NCBI GenBank assembly: GCA_937944485.1
Contig: CALDYU010000018.1
Span: 1 to 64,000 of the forward strand
Source of the DNA: an uncultured Flavobacteriaceae bacterium
GTDB taxonomy: Bacteria > Bacteroidota > Bacteroidia > Flavobacteriales > Flavobacteriaceae
Direction: 5' to 3'
DNA: 64,000 nucleotides
The notes under the pieces are model-generated. The model was not told the origin of the DNA, did no database searches, and saw nothing but the letters and a program-made list of their open reading frames with translations. Below are positions 63,292 through 64,000 of this stretch, piece after piece; position 1 is the first letter of the stretch, and each line of letters begins with the position of its first letter. The position numbers were made by a program, and so were the translations under genes.

Positions 63292-63685
63292 AAAAAAAGG
63301 ATACACCATAGCATTTATAAGCTGGATGATGTTTGTGACATTTTTCAGCTTATTTTCTTTTGAAAATACTGAACCTCCAAAAATTGATATTCCTCATTTA
63401 GATAAGGCGGTTCATTTTACCTTTTACTTTGTTGCCTGTATTTTGGGAGTATTGTTTCTTAGAGAGTTTTCTAAGGGAAATATGAAATTGATCAGAGCAC
63501 TTGTGCTTATGGCTGTAGGCACCATATTTTTTGGAGCTGTTATGGAGATGATGCAGCATACTTTAACAGAAAATAGAGCCGGAGATTATGTGGATGCATT
63601 TGCTAATGCTTTTGGGAGTTTAAGTGGCGCCTTTGTGATGAATTGGTTTTTTTCAGCTAAAAGGGGGTTAAAATGGAAGTATTAG
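63284..63685 (+). CDS. VanZ-like membrane protein (GTG start)
   Basis: The 133-residue protein has about four membrane helices (near residues 6-24, 45-60, 72-92 and 108-125) and the VanZ pattern: a [20 protein letters not shown] segment and GAVMEMMQH followed by [13 protein letters not shown] choose the GTG at 63284; a TTG at 63281 is also possible. It overlaps gcvH by 8 bases. VanZ homologues are linked to glycopeptide resistance in enterococci, but most have unknown roles in the envelope. The sprA-gcvH-vanZ-tonB neighbourhood is shared by other flavobacteria as far as I know. Confidence 0.85.
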   Translation: MLKKKGYTIAFISWMMFVTFFSLFSFENTEPPKIDIPHLDKAVHFTFYFVACILGVLFLREFSKGNMKLIRALVLMAVGTIFFGAVMEMMQHTLTENRAGDYVDAFANAFGSLSGAFVMNWFFSAKRGLKWKY

Positions 63686-63738
63686 TTGTTTTTTTAATAT
63701 ATAATTAGTTAAATTAGCGAACATTAAAATTTGATACT

Positions 63739-64000
63739 ATGGAACCGAAAAAGAATCCAAAAGCAGATATAAGTAGAAATACTGGTTTATATTTTGCTAT
63801 AGGTTTATTTGCTGTAATGGCCTTGACGTATAATGTCTTGGAATGGAAGGATTACGCAGACGATAATGAGTATGATATTTCTCAAAATATTGATGATGAT
63901 TTAGATGAAGAAGTTCCGATGACTGAACAAATAAAAACTCCGCCACCTCCGCCACCACCAGCTGCACCGGAGATTATTGAGGTTGTAGAGGATGAAGAAG
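63739..64000 (+). CDS. TonB-like energy transducer, 3' end cut by window end
   Basis: The gene starts at the ATG at 63739 and runs in frame off the window (about 87 codons visible). It shows one N-terminal membrane helix (TGLYFAIGLFAVMALTYNVL, residues about 15-34), an acidic stretch (YDISQNIDDDLDEEVP) and a Pro-rich run (KTPPPPPPPAAPEII), the layout of a TonB protein, which passes proton-motive force to outer-membrane receptors. The conserved C-terminal TonB domain lies beyond the window. It follows the VanZ-like gene by 53 bases. Confidence 0.78.
   Translation, partial: MEPKKNPKADISRNTGLYFAIGLFAVMALTYNVLEWKDYADDNEYDISQNIDDDLDEEVPMTEQIKTPPPPPPPAAPEIIEVVEDEE

Noticed and set aside
1-64000. 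CRISPR arrays, insertion sequences, prophage or a classic defence system
   Set aside because: I saw no regularly spaced repeats, transposase, integrase, phage structural gene or nuclease-type defence gene anywhere in the window.

Overview
This 64 kb window reads as chromosomal DNA of a marine-type member of the Flavobacteriaceae (Bacteroidota). The evidence is an AT-rich sequence, promoters of the TTG-N19/20-TAnnTTTG type, a type IX secretion system (T9SS) translocon gene (sprA), a T9SS C-terminal sorting domain protein, a complete alternative complex III cluster, and several families typical of Bacteroidota (DUF5916, DUF2723, GIN-domain DUF2807). Gene density is high. I see no insertion sequence, prophage, CRISPR array or rRNA operon. 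The only mobile-looking trace is a repeat-like insertion next to a duplicated tRNA-Gln tail at about 20.19-20.34 kb.

Layout: 0-5.3 kb holds a minus-strand translation cluster, rplM-rpsI-rpsB-tsf-pyrH-frr, with a good promoter before rplM and a strong terminator after tsf. S2 carries an unusual C-terminal helix-hairpin-helix (HhH) extension. 5.5-10 kb holds an outer-membrane DUF5916 protein, two lipocalin-like lipoproteins and a tiny T9SS-sorted protein. 10-20 kb holds polA, a Tat-type glycosylasparaginase, cutC, a membrane metallophosphoesterase, a cysteine-less thioredoxin-fold protein and a large DUF2723 GT-C glycosyltransferase. 20-26.9 kb holds tRNA-Gln, a CPA1-type antiporter, the rimP-nusA-infB operon with an attenuator-like leader hairpin, and a SPOR-like protein.

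27-39 kb is one respiratory operon: actA-actB-actC-actD-actE-actF-coxB-coxA. Alternative complex III oxidises menaquinol, passes electrons through c-type hemes and feeds the aa3-type oxidase, and a strong terminator ends the unit. ActC carries a C-terminal HhH tail that closely resembles the one on S2.

39-46.4 kb holds a GIN-domain protein, a peroxisomal-type acyl-CoA oxidase/dehydrogenase, ruvB, a NatAB-like ABC exporter and queG. 46.5-52.5 kb is a disaccharide-use cassette: sucrose phosphorylase, an SLC45-like MFS transporter, a second MFS transporter and a cytoplasmic GH37 trehalase. The trehalase has an EF-hand-like loop resembling that of fungal neutral trehalases. 52.6-64 kb holds the malic enzyme-phosphotransacetylase fusion and then ruvA-sprA-gcvH-vanZ-tonB (tonB cut by the window edge), which joins the T9SS translocon with a likely TonB energy transducer.

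The points most worth following are the shared HhH tail on a ribosomal protein and a respiratory membrane subunit, the fungal-like Ca-binding trehalase in a sucrose/trehalose cassette, the redox-dead thioredoxin fold, the minimal T9SS cargo, and the nusA-operon leader hairpin. All promoters, operators and hairpins were found by eye and not scored computationally.
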